A stretch of 64,000 nt of DNA from Theileria orientalis strain Shintoku (Eukaryota > Apicomplexa > Aconoidasida > Piroplasmida > Theileriidae), in the NCBI RefSeq assembly GCF_000740895.1, contig NC_025263.1:1612001-1676000 (forward strand), given 5' to 3'. The first letter of the stretch is position 1. Every line of letters starts with the position of its first letter. A program made the position numbers and the translations under genes. Positions 28,546-38,401 of this stretch are shown here, one piece after another. The notes under the pieces were generated by a model. The model made no database searches. It saw only the letters and a list, made by a program, of their open reading frames with translations, and was not told the DNA's origin.

Positions 28546-31500
28546 CTACCTGAGGAAATTGCTCAGGTAAAGCACATAGGGCAGAATGACGTCCGAAAAG
28601 ACCCTGCGCCGATTCAAGTCGACGGGCCTGATCAGAAACGACCAGCTGCCGACGCCAATGATGAGCTGGCAGGACACCTGCATCGTGATGAAGCGTAGCG
28701 TGTTCGTGTGCTTCAGGAAGAACTGGGCTGTGAACAGTCCCACGAAGTAGACCAGGTATAGCACGAACAGCGTGGGAAAGCGCAGGAGCAGGAACGCCGC
28801 CGTCTTCGTCATGAGAAACTGCATCACGAGGCTGTTGTGCACTGCATACGGCGGCGTTTCCAGCCCCAGGGACACGAAGACGTCGAACATGGAGCCTACG
28901 AAGTCCACCATGCAGAGCAGCATCATCAGCCAGTACACCCAGAGTATCTGCTTGTTGCCCTGCCCCTTGTTCTTTCTTGCCTTTCCGGGCTTTTTGAGGC
29001 TCTTCAGGTCCCCCTTGACTGAGGGCTGTTCAGCTTTAACTGCTGCTCCTGACATGGCGTTGGCGCTTTTGCCTGCTCTGTCCCCAACAGCGGCCCCGTC
29101 CCCAGCAGTGCCAGTAGTGCCCTGGTTTAGCAGAATGTACCCAACCGCCATTATCAAAATGAGCGATATGATCGGATAGAGTATGAACCTCAGTGCCATG
29201 GTAACCAGGCGGCTTGTCTTGCCGATGTACAGTCCCTTGTCCGTCTCGCTGAGCGTCAAGTAGTGTCTATATCCGAGCAATATTGTGCCTAAGATTCCAT
29301 TAGTCCCGTTACACGTATTGGTATAACATAAGCTAGTATCACATAGATTAGTTAATATATAGGCTAGCTACTATAGCATAGCCTAGATACTGTCACATGG
29401 GTTAGTTAATATATAGGATAGTTAGTATCACATAGCCTAGCTAATATCACATAGAATAGCATCACATAGCCTACTGTCACATAGGCTAATATCACAGAGC
29501 CTAGCATCACATAGCCTAGATACTGTCACATAGGCTACTGTCACATAGGCTACTATAACATAGGCTACTATCACATACGCTAGCAAGCACCAAGTATATT
29601 ACCTATCAGTAGACGGGCTAACTATCACTAAGTAGGTTAGATACCAATAATTATGCTAACTGGTGCTATACAACAGGGAACCTACCTGTCGAGCTGTAGA
29701 ATATAATTACAATCATCTCGAACAGCGTCGAGTTGTAAAAATGGCGATTGAATGAGTGCATCCACTTCACGTACAGCCACTCGTACTGTTCGTACGAGAA
29801 CAGCTGCAGTGCGTTGACGTGAGGCAGGCTCCGAGGTCCACTCCAGCGCAAACTGTGCACCATCTCTCTCTTCTTCTTCAGCGAGTTGCTTGAAAGCACT
29901 GATTTTTTCATGATTTTTTTAGCCCAGTTTGGCATCAGCAGGTAAATAAACTTGGTGAAGGGGTTATTAAACTCCACTGTTATGTTCATCAGCTTGTCCT
30001 CCTTAAGACTGAACATATTCGTTAATACTAGCAGTAATAGTAGTAGCTAGTAGTAGCTAGTAATAGTATTAGCAGTATTAGGATTGGTAGTGGTTTTATT
30101 AGCAGCTAGTAGTAGCATTAATAGTAGTTGTAATAGTATTAGCTTTAATAGCAACGATAGCATTAGTAATAGTAGCTAGTAGCAACATTAGTAGTAATAG
30201 TAGTATTAGTAGTAATAGTAGTATTAGTAGTAATAGTATCTAATACCAAGCTGACAACTAATAAAAGCTAGTAAACAACTAATAAAGGCTAGTAAACAAC
30301 TAATAAAAGCTAGTAAACAACTAATAAAGGCTAGTAAACAACTAATAAAGGCTAGTAAACAACTTGTAACGCCTACTGTATGATTACTGAATAGCATATC
30401 AACAGTGCTAATATCTGTCTAAGTGGCTAGTGCTTACGCTGAATTGAGCGCCCTCTGGTGCACTGAACTCGACTCCACCCTCACTTTCCTCTCGACCAGC
30501 TCCTTCTCCGGCTCCACGTCGCCCTCGACGCTGTTGACGTCGCTCCTTTCTCTGTGAATTGTTTCTGGTGGAATGGTCGTGAACGGCTTTGTGTTAAATC
30601 TGACTATGGTGCTATTTTTTGGGAACCCGTGGCCCTTTGACACTCCCTCGGCGCCAATGTGGGTGCTAGCAGGCGCCCCTTCAGCGCCCTCATGCATCAA
30701 TCTTTCCCCTATTATGCCCACTGTGTCCTCGCTGAAGGTCGTGGTCGTGCTCAACGGCAGGTTCGTTGACACCGTGTCAACTTTGCTCGTCGTCTTGCTC
30801 GTGCTCGTCATCCTGCTGCCCAGCCTGCTGCCGATTCTGCTTCCCAGTCTACTCCCCAGGTTTGCGCTTGTCAAGGTCCCAAACCTGCTCCCGTACAGAC
30901 TTGAGAGCGTGCCCATGCTGTTGAAGTCTCCGTAGAAGTCGCTTTCGAACTTATCAATGGAGCCGTCTTCAGGGTACACGTCTGCCAGCGTGCTCGGCGG
31001 CAGGTAGTTGAGTTGAATAGGCTCTGTCGAATATGTCCTCCTTCCAAACGTTTTTACCGATTCGTTCTTTTCCAGGAACCTAAGCCACTCCGCGTCCTCC
31101 AATTCGTCGTCCGCCATGGTCTCACTGTTCTTGGGCGTATTGTCTTGACTGCACGGATTTGAACTTAGTCCATCTGTAAAATTGTTAGTCTCGACTAGTA
31201 AATTAGTAATTTATTAGGTTGGTAACTTGGTAGATTATTAGCCTAGTAACTTAGTAGGTTATTAGCCTAGTAACTTAGTAGGTTATTAGCCTAGTATCTT
31301 GGTAGGTTATTAGTCTATTAACGTGGTAAGTTAGTAACTTGGTAAATTAGTAAATTAGTAAGTTAGACGCTTGGTAACTATATTATAAGCACTGTAAGTA
31401 TCTAGTATGACTGGAATTCGCAACGGTTAGGCGGCCAATGACTAAACTAATTGTAAACGTACCTCCTTCCTCAGGCGATCTCCCGTGCACAGCGCTGCCC

Positions 31501-32420
31501 ACCACCTTCTTGCCCAGTGCCGGTGCCACCTGGTCCTCCTCGTAGCCGGCACCCGTGACGCTGGCTCCACTGGAAACGCCTGCAAACGCGTTGAAGATCA
31601 CCTGCTCGAGCCTGACCAGGAGCGGGAATTCCTGGACGTAGTGCGACGGGTTCGCCTTGTGCTTCGCCATCAGGACCCCCAACTTCCAGAACCTGCTGTA
31701 GAAGGCCAGTCCTCCGACGATGTGGACCAGGAGCAGGCCCATGTCCAGCAGCACTATGCTCGTCTTTGTGGCTAGCCCGTAGCCGTAGCTGGTCGCCAGC
31801 TCAGTCAGCCTCGTCTGCGCGTGGCTCCAGTGTCCGGTTGTGTTGTGCGTCAGTCCGTGGAAGCTCGTGGGCCCTCCTATGCCCATGTGGTGCCCTAAGG
31901 TTCCCTCCAGGTCCGAGTACAGTCTGCGGACGAGAATCAGGTGGAAGCCCGTGCCGAAGACCACTCCCGTCAGGTTCACCGCCAGGAGTATGACGTACGG
32001 GAATCCGGTCAGCGAGAAGGATATCAGCACCAAATGGAGCGCCAGCACCGTTATGATCCCGTGATACGCCGACATCGTTATCAGGTCCACTATGCTGATC
32101 AGGAGCACGATTGGTATGAAAAACCTGTGGAAGCGCGAGTACGTTTTCTCCCCCAGCTCCGTGTTTCCCTCCGACTGCTTCGAGGCGTCGGTCGTCGTGA
32201 TCGCCGCGTAGCCTCTCCTGCTCCCTGCTAGGCAGATTGTGAAGACCAGGGTCCCCGTGATCAGCGCCCAGGCCTGGCCCTGTATGTCCTGGATATCGTG
32301 CGCGTTTCTTATGATTCCGAATCCCACCAGAATGAGCTTGAGTATGTGGATCATTGAGAGCATCGCCATGAAGTCCGACGACTTCAGGTATAGCGCGTGC
32401 CTAAGGTTGTGCCATTTCAT
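28546..32420 (-). CDS. Large polytopic membrane protein, function unknown
   Basis: Four exons in phase: 32420-31463, 31173-30438, 30008-29686, 29288-28546, giving 919 residues. Exon 1 encodes an array of about seven hydrophobic helices (such as IHILKLILVGFGI, FIPIVLLISIVDLIT, HLVLISFSLTGFPYVILLAV, SIVLLDMGLLLVHIVGGLAF). Exon 2 is a soluble acidic/Ser-rich loop with a GSRLGSRIGSRLGSR repeat. Exons 3 and 4 return to membrane helices (FEMIVIIFYSS, RFILYPIISLILIMAVGYIL, and four more), with a Lys-rich loop. No conserved family is recognised. The internal Met at the head of exon 2 (MADDELEDAEW) could suggest a separate gene, but all three junctions keep phase and no stop intervenes. The final codon pair AGG-TAG could also be a splice donor. 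Confidence 0.65.
29325..29625. repeat. Tandem repeats filling intron 3 of the polytopic membrane gene
   Basis: Many imperfect copies of a unit close to TATCACATAGGCTA run through the 397-base intron (29685-29289). The repeats stop near the splice signals. Confidence 0.85.
30256..30360. repeat. 21-bp tandem repeat, five copies, in intron 2
   Basis: Five consecutive copies of AACTAATAAAGGCTAGTAAAC, differing only at one A/G position. Upstream in the same intron (30030-30240) is a run of TAGTAATAGTAGTATTAG-type triplet-like repeats. Confidence 0.92.
31225..31375. repeat. 24-bp tandem repeat in intron 1
   Basis: About four copies of a unit close to AGTAGGTTATTAGCCTAGTAAC, followed by degenerate GGTAACTTAGTAAATTAG units. 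The unit is unrelated to those of introns 2 and 3, although all share CTAGTA-like words. Confidence 0.85.
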
Positions 32421-33158
32421 TTTAATGCTGCTCTATAGGTTTAACCTATTTCTGGCCTAGGTCTCTGCTTAAACAAATACTGTCGGTTAACTACAGCCTG
32501 CTTAACTGTTACTCTGGCGATCACTCCGCCAGTTGTTGAAAGTTATTTGTACAATTTACAGGAGCGTTATTGCTATAAACTACCAGAAAGTCGATTTTGT
32601 AGCTTTACAATGGTTTCGACTTTGCACATTCAACCCGGTCTCGGCCTCAACTGCTCACTTATTACACAAAATATATAAATTTTAAATATTATTACAAAGT
32701 TTTTATAAAAAATTAAAATGGCCTGGAGTTAGCTGAGGAAGTTAGGAGTTGCCATACCCAACTAACCAACTTCTACACACCAATTACTTGCTGACAACGC
32801 TCTATAATACATCAAGGAACAAATGAAAAGTCGTTACAAAAATCTCTCGAAATTATCAGATTAAATGTACTTATTCATGACTGAATATCAAGTTACATGG
32901 ATTACGTGAAGCCAGGTAGCCAAGACGCTCGCAGCGGTCACACATTAAGCTGAAACAGATACAACACTTAAAATATTAAATTATGCTTCCAAATAAGTTG
33001 GTATTCGACGATAACTACCATGTTACAACATATGCTTCAACCTACAAAGAACTCATCCCCACCCATCGCATCTATGAATGCTGTTACACCTATTATCACC
33101 ACATCTGCCCCTGCGGTTGTCGCCGGTCCGTGGCACTATGGGCTGGCACTTAAATCGC
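32421..33158. other. Intergenic, AT-rich with a GC-richer 33.0-33.15 kb part
   Basis: Upstream of the membrane gene and downstream of the IN-box gene, both on the minus strand. The last codons of the IN-box gene read CTAAGGTAGGCG, which could be a donor, so a further exon might hide here, but no in-phase coding exon was convincing. Confidence 0.4.
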
Positions 33159-34802
33159 CTACCTTAGGGTGTTGTGTTTGAAGTAGTTTGAGTAGTAGGC
33201 CAGCTTAATTTCTTCCTCCACATCACCGCTGTCTTGGCCTTTGCCGCCCCTGCGATTCGCCTTCTTGCAGACTTTAGCATTTCGCATGTCGTCCAGCTCA
33301 ATGTACCTGCTTCTGGCCCTCTTGTAGTCGTTGTAGTCCAGCATAAATCCCATCGACCCCCTCGGGCTGTCTCTGCGATTCCTCGGATCATTCCAGTTGA
33401 AGCGCACAGACGGGTCCGGAGTTGTGCAGTAGCATTTTTGCAGGACGCAAACCTCCTTGGACATATCCAGGTACCTCCCAGTGCTGTTGATGTACCAGAG
33501 CGCCTCCACGTTCAGCAGTGGGTCGTAGTTCCAGTTTGTCGTCTTTTTGGATTCTTTGATCCATTTCCTGCGCAAGTACTTCATCATTATGGTATTTGGT
33601 GAATATTCTTCATAGAATGGATTATAATACTTCGGCTCATTGCCGATTTCGTATTCATCGTATCTTGTTCCTCCATTCGTGCTTGAAATTCCCATGTTAT
33701 TCTCAATTCTTCTAAGAACTCCGTCCTTTATCATTCCTACTACGTATCTGTCGCTGGATTCTATATTGAAAACCTGATTGATGCTGACGTATGGTATAGA
33801 TGAGCCGAAGATTGAAAATGGGTTCCAGTGCCTCTGCTCCACTAGTTTTTTATGCAATTTTTCCCTGTCGAACCAATTTTTACATGGTATCAGCTTCGCT
33901 AACTTTCTATTCAGCCTGGTACCATTTAGATAGTTCTGTTTATCTTCACACATTTCATTTATCTTGTTAGTAGGCTGCTCCGGAGGTTTAATATATTGCG
34001 TGGTTGCGTTTAAATAATATTTTACTCCATTGTTGGCATAATTGTGTCGCTCGTAATCGTGGTATCCTACTGTTTCATCGCTTTCGTTTATGCTTTTGTA
34101 CTCGTATGCGTTAACCTGGCTGGTTTGCAGGCCTTTGCGGGATCGAGCCTTCAGATACTGACTCAGCAAATAATTATACTGTTGTAAATACCATTTTTCT
34201 ACATCTCTGTATGTCTCGAACTTGGATATCTGGGAGCATTCCAGCAGTTCATCATCATTTAGAATTGAGATGCCCATCGTCGTATTAGGTCCACCAAACT
34301 TAACCAAAAGGTAAAATCCCAGGTCAAAATTGTTGTAAAACTGTTTTTTCCTCAGTCTAAGCAGGAATTTGTGCCTGTAGTAGTCGTCTCCCTGGTTTTT
34401 AATTCTGTGAATAGACTCGATGCCATTGTTCACCTTAGGGGTTACACCATTCATATGACCACCATTGAATGTTTCATTTGTGTTATTTGTATAATCTTTA
34501 TCCCGATGTGTATCATCCGTATCGGTATTGGAAGTGTGATCAGCGGAGACGAGTCTGTTGGAATCAAAGTAAGTAAAATCAGAAAAGCCTAAGCCATTGC
34601 GGGTTCCAAAATTGTCACCGGTAGTAGCAGTTCCGTTGTTATCGGTGGTAGAAACAGAACCCAAGCCACTGTTCGAGGGAGACTGGATGTAAATGGGATC
34701 ATTTACAGTCCCGGTCACCAAAAGGTCAGAACCGTTAGATAACAAGCTGGAAACTATATTACATAATAAGCTTGGTTTGTCTTTTTCAAAAACAGTTAAC
34801 AT
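33159..34802 (-). CDS. Protein with an INCENP-type IN-box (candidate chromosomal passenger subunit)
   Basis: Intronless, 547 residues. Residues about 305-350 carry a stretch that fits the Aurora-binding IN-box of inner centromere protein: a Trp (KNWFDREKLHKKLVEQ), regularly spaced Leu residues and a Gln, then WNPFSIFG and SIPYVSINQVF. The general pattern is W-x4-L-x3-L-x2-Q-x3-(N/D)-P-x2-(I/L)-F-G-x2-x-P-x-(L/V)-x2-(I/V)-F. INCENP activates Aurora kinase and takes it to centromeres and the spindle. The N-terminal half is Asn/Asp/Thr-rich. About 195 residues follow the box, with basic patches, whereas in animals and fungi it lies near the end, so the assignment is inference from one motif. The gene could have a downstream exon. 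Confidence 0.5.
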   Translation of the reverse strand: MLTVFEKDKPSLLCNIVSSLLSNGSDLLVTGTVNDPIYIQSPSNSGLGSVSTTDNNGTATTGDNFGTRNGLGFSDFTYFDSNRLVSADHTSNTDTDDTHRDKDYTNNTNETFNGGHMNGVTPKVNNGIESIHRIKNQGDDYYRHKFLLRLRKKQFYNNFDLGFYLLVKFGGPNTTMGISILNDDELLECSQISKFETYRDVEKWYLQQYNYLLSQYLKARSRKGLQTSQVNAYEYKSINESDETVGYHDYERHNYANNGVKYYLNATTQYIKPPEQPTNKINEMCEDKQNYLNGTRLNRKLAKLIPCKNWFDREKLHKKLVEQRHWNPFSIFGSSIPYVSINQVFNIESSDRYVVGMIKDGVLRRIENNMGISSTNGGTRYDEYEIGNEPKYYNPFYEEYSPNTIMMKYLRRKWIKESKKTTNWNYDPLLNVEALWYINSTGRYLDMSKEVCVLQKCYCTTPDPSVRFNWNDPRNRRDSPRGSMGFMLDYNDYKRARSRYIELDDMRNAKVCKKANRRGGKGQDSGDVEEEIKLAYYSNYFKHNTLR

Positions 34803-35456
34803 CCTAAAAAAATCCTATAGTTCAGCTTTAACGAATTAATTTCTTCCAACTAATTTTCAACAGAATTAGTAAATTAATTGAATATTAAATCGATTGTAAC
34901 GTAAGAACTAGAACACATTTTAGTTGTTATATGCTACATGAAAGAGTTATTAAAATGTGTGGGCAACAACGGAGTGTTGATAAGTATCTTGGATGGGTCG
35001 ACAAACAATATTATTAAAATTGTAATTAAAACAAAATTTTATATTATATTGTCACAAGATGCTTATTTTAACATGTAAACTGATTTGTTGAATAAAAAAA
35101 TGATAGGATGAAATATCTTGGAAAAAGATATTGTATTAAATGGTTGTGATCCCCATTTGAATAATATCAGTTGTTTAAAATTGCAAGTATTCTTCCTAAT
35201 TAGGTGGGATTGTTGGAGATTCCTGACTTCAAACAACGCTTACTTTGAGAAACAGTGTAGATATGGTGGCTCTGATGTCATAATGAGTAGCTTGTATGTT
35301 TTTAATAGGGCTAGGAGGGCTGATAAGTATATAGTGTGTATAATATATACAGTAGTCATATTGTATTTTTATTAATAGATTTAATAGTATGTGTAATATG
35401 TATGTGATTTTTTATACGTAATTAGTGATGTGTGTATTTAATGGTTTTTATTAAGG
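34803..35456. promoter_or_regulatory. Divergent intergenic region
   Basis: Very AT-rich DNA between the IN-box gene (minus) and the Asn-rich secreted gene (plus), holding both promoters. The open frame at 35118-35375 starts with TTG, lacks protein-like composition and is not accepted as a gene. Confidence 0.45.
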
Positions 35457-36564
35457 ATGTATTGGCATATTGTTCTGATAATTTGTACACATTTTATCCA
35501 TTGTAAAATAAATTCTCCTCTATTCCCTAGTCAACCTGTTACTGGCCTTAATAGACAGTCTAGTAGACAATACCCCTTTACCTTTGCTAGGCATGGTAAT
35601 AGGCACTCTCCCTTCCCTGGGTACCCCCTATTTATCAAACAAAGAGATGACCCAGGTGAACAATTACAGGATCTGCCCAACTATGATGATGCGGCCTTGG
35701 ATTACTCATACATGACCAAAAATCGTAACGCTAATCCCAATGAACAGACAAACGCCGAAGAACCTAACACTGAGGTCTCCAATGACAACGCTCCTGAACT
35801 AGCAAAAAACCAGATAGCTAGTCAGGGACAGGCCGGTACTTTTGGAGAGAATAGTGGCAACATGTCTAACAATACTAATTCTAATAACACTACTACTAAT
35901 CACTACCACAACGGTGAACCTAACAAGGGAGCCTCTACAACCTTACAGGGTGAAACATCTGCAGCCAGGTTGAAGGACGACGTGCCTTTAGGTGCTATGC
36001 AAGTGAGTTTTTAAATTATTTTGCAATTCACACTAATTTAATATTACTGTCTATTAACCGTAAAAATGATCAAAACAAGCTGATGAATTCTTCAGAGTCC
36101 AACAACCAATTTGAATAACACAACAGGTATGTATTGGTTAATGGTTAAACGTTTCTTTCTGGATAGTAGTACTTATCTAAGTGTCTGTTAAAAATTCTAA
36201 TATAGACGCATCACATCATAAGGGCGATACTTCGACTTTTGTAACCAATAACTTTTACAACCGTAAGTTCCTTGGATACTAGATAACTAACCTATATATC
36301 TAGGGATAGTTGTAGTAGATACGATTTGCCTAAAATAATTGATTAATAGCTCCCACTCCTGGAGACCAGAACACACTAACCGTTGGAGGACAACTGGAAT
36401 ACGAGTACCTGTGGAAGCGCATTTATGATATAGACAATAAATTGGCGCAATTAACTCCCATAGTTAAACAGGCGAATCCTGAAAGAAGAAAAGGACTAAT
36501 CATTACGTTTGACCCGGACGAAAGGGGAAAGGTCGATGTGGAGAGCAATCCAACTCCTGTTTGA
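35457..36564 (+). CDS. Secreted Asn-rich protein, function unknown
   Basis: Four exons: 35457-36002, 36096-36126, 36206-36262, 36350-36564, giving 282 residues. The first 16 residues (MYWHIVLIICTHFIHC) are a signal peptide. The mature N-terminal part is Pro/Arg/Phe-rich (FPSQPVTGLNRQ), the middle is acidic and rich in Asn, Thr and Gln, with many potential N-glycosylation sites around NNTNSNNTTTN. Exons 2 and 3 are tiny (31 and 57 bases). Exon 4 encodes a compact, charged domain (LEYEYLWKRIYDIDNKLAQL, then GLIITFDPDERGKVDVE), which may be the functional part. No transmembrane segment or family recognised. It is probably released from micronemes, rhoptries or the surface, which is inference. 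Confidence 0.65.
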
Positions 36565-37448
36565 AGTAATTTGTTAGTTTAATAAGTTTAACTCGTAAGA
36601 TAAATGTGTATGGGTAAGACTATTTTAACTTAAACTAGAAGATCGAAATGTTTTTTATGAACTATTATTGTAAATTGAGAATTATGATGGATTTGGGGCA
36701 GGTTTGTAGACTTGATCCGTAAATATTAAATGTTATTGTTAAAATAATATTGATCATTATACATAATATTTAATTAAATAACGATTGTGTACGCTAATTT
36801 AAAAGTTTGACAATAATCTAGTTGGGGGGCTCATGTGTAATGGGAGCAGTACAATATCTACTCAAATTAGTTAATGTATGTACCATATCCAGTAAATTTG
36901 TTAATAGTTTTTATTTGTATATTTGGCCATGTATAATAGAGGTGAAACACCACCAGCAATGGCACAATTGGCTTAGTGTACTCTTGGAGTAACGATTGTT
37001 TAAGCATTAATGGTAATACGAATCATTAATAGCAGCAAAGTTGCAGTGATTTGGTAGAAGTAAGTAGAAAGGCAGTGATAATATTTAATGATTTTGAAAG
37101 CAGTTGTAGCCCATAATTTAAAATTCAGTGGTTGTTTAAAGGAATTGGATAAAGATTTATCCTGACAGTAGTAATAAAATCAAGTAAAGGAAGTACACGA
37201 GTGGAAATAAGGGTTTATGAGTAAACTAGCTTGAAAATAGACCGGAATTTAGTGGTTAGGATTGACAAGGATATTGTACTTGAATTTTAGTTGTTGAATT
37301 CTAATTTTAAAGATAAGTTAGATGCACCGGTAACTAACCGAGTGATTGTGGTAAGTATTGTAAAATTTCAAATTAATTGTAACATAGCTGAAATAACGCA
37401 AATAAACGCGAATAAAACGGACAAGTAAAACACGAATAGCTGAGCAGA
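36565..37448. other. Intergenic, AT-rich
   Basis: About 880 bases between two plus-strand genes. No open frame, tRNA or repeat is supported. Long mixed A/T stretches. Confidence 0.45.
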
Positions 37449-37886
37449 ATGAATAGTAAGCCGAATGTTGGTTTGAGTCTGCTGTGGGTAGGGATGTTTT
37501 TTGGGTTCCTGAGTCTGCTCTTCTTCATAAATCGTCCACTGCTGGCTATCAGCAACGTGTTGCTGGTATTGGGGTTTTTGTTTCTGATGGGCGCCGGCAA
37601 GTTCTTCACGTTCTTCGGGAAGAAGATCAAGGGCACGATGCTGTACTGGATAGGCTTTGTGCTTCTGATGATAAAGCTGGATTCGGACAGCCTGATGACC
37701 CAGATGAGCGTGCAGTTCGTGGGACTGCTGGTGCAGATGTTAGGGTGCTACTTGCTCTTCGAGGAGTTTCTGCCGAACCTGATATCGTACCTGCAGTTGA
37801 CGCCATTCAACAAGGTGCTGAGGGCGCCAGTGGTAAAGACGTGTGTGAATTTTCTGGATAAGAAGACGACTCATCTGCCGAGTTAA
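37449..37886 (+). CDS. GOT1: Golgi transport protein 1 (Got1/Sft2-like)
   Basis: Single exon, 145 residues, the usual family length. Four hydrophobic helices in two close pairs: GLSLLWVGMFFGFLSLLFFI, LLAISNVLLVLGFLFLMGAG, GTMLYWIGFVLLMIKL and QFVGLLVQMLGCYLLFEEFL. Between helices 2 and 3 is the family's FFGKKIKGTM loop. Got1 is a Golgi membrane protein that helps ER-Golgi transport and vesicle fusion. A nearly full-length antisense frame is a shadow of biased codon use. Confidence 0.9.
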   Translation: MNSKPNVGLSLLWVGMFFGFLSLLFFINRPLLAISNVLLVLGFLFLMGAGKFFTFFGKKIKGTMLYWIGFVLLMIKLDSDSLMTQMSVQFVGLLVQMLGCYLLFEEFLPNLISYLQLTPFNKVLRAPVVKTCVNFLDKKTTHLPS

Positions 37887-38401
37887 CTCAGTAGCAATTT
37901 AAGTAACTTTGAGCTCCACAGTTGGGATCCAACGTTTCTCACTTACCGCATAAACAGCTGTCATTTAAACCACGATGATCACAAGCAGAAACATACACTC
38001 TCACCATACGTAAATCACAGTTGGGATATAAGTAATGTGTCAATAGGGCCGTGGAAACCATACTCACCACATAGGTGCCCTCAGCACTACTAGTAGTGGC
38101 ACAATACAAGTGTTTTTAATTTTGTAGTTTAAGTAAATATGGTACATATTTTCATAGTGTTTGTAAATCCAGCGACTTATGTTGGCAATTTGTTGAAATT
38201 GCCGCCCAGTCACAAATTTTTGCTTCCAGAATTGCTATTCTCTACCCAAAGTGTTAACCCATACACACAACTATAATGAACACCCACACCTGACACAGAC
38301 ACACCCTAACCTCCCAGATCTATGCTTATACAATACTCATTTCTCACCCGTCACACCCACCCTCACCACACCCTAACCACACCCTAACCCCTGTCACTTA
38401 A
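37887..38401. repeat. Intergenic region ending in telomere-like CCCTAACC repeats
   Basis: The interval between Got1 and the giant gene becomes C-rich on the right. From about 38284 to 38394 it has ACACCCTAACC three times plus CACCCTCACC and similar, close to apicomplexan telomere repeats (CCCTAAA type) but degenerate. A perfect short palindrome TTGGGATCCAA is at about 37922. No gene is seen. Confidence 0.6.

Noticed and set aside
30434..31117. Separate gene starting at MADDELEDAEW
   Set aside because: Splice sites on both sides keep phase with the upstream and downstream membrane exons, and sequence before the Met is coding in the same frame after a TTACAG acceptor.
35118..35375. Open frame upstream of the Asn-rich secreted gene
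   Set aside because: Starts with TTG and not ATG, lies in very AT-rich DNA and has no protein-like pattern or in-phase splice partner.
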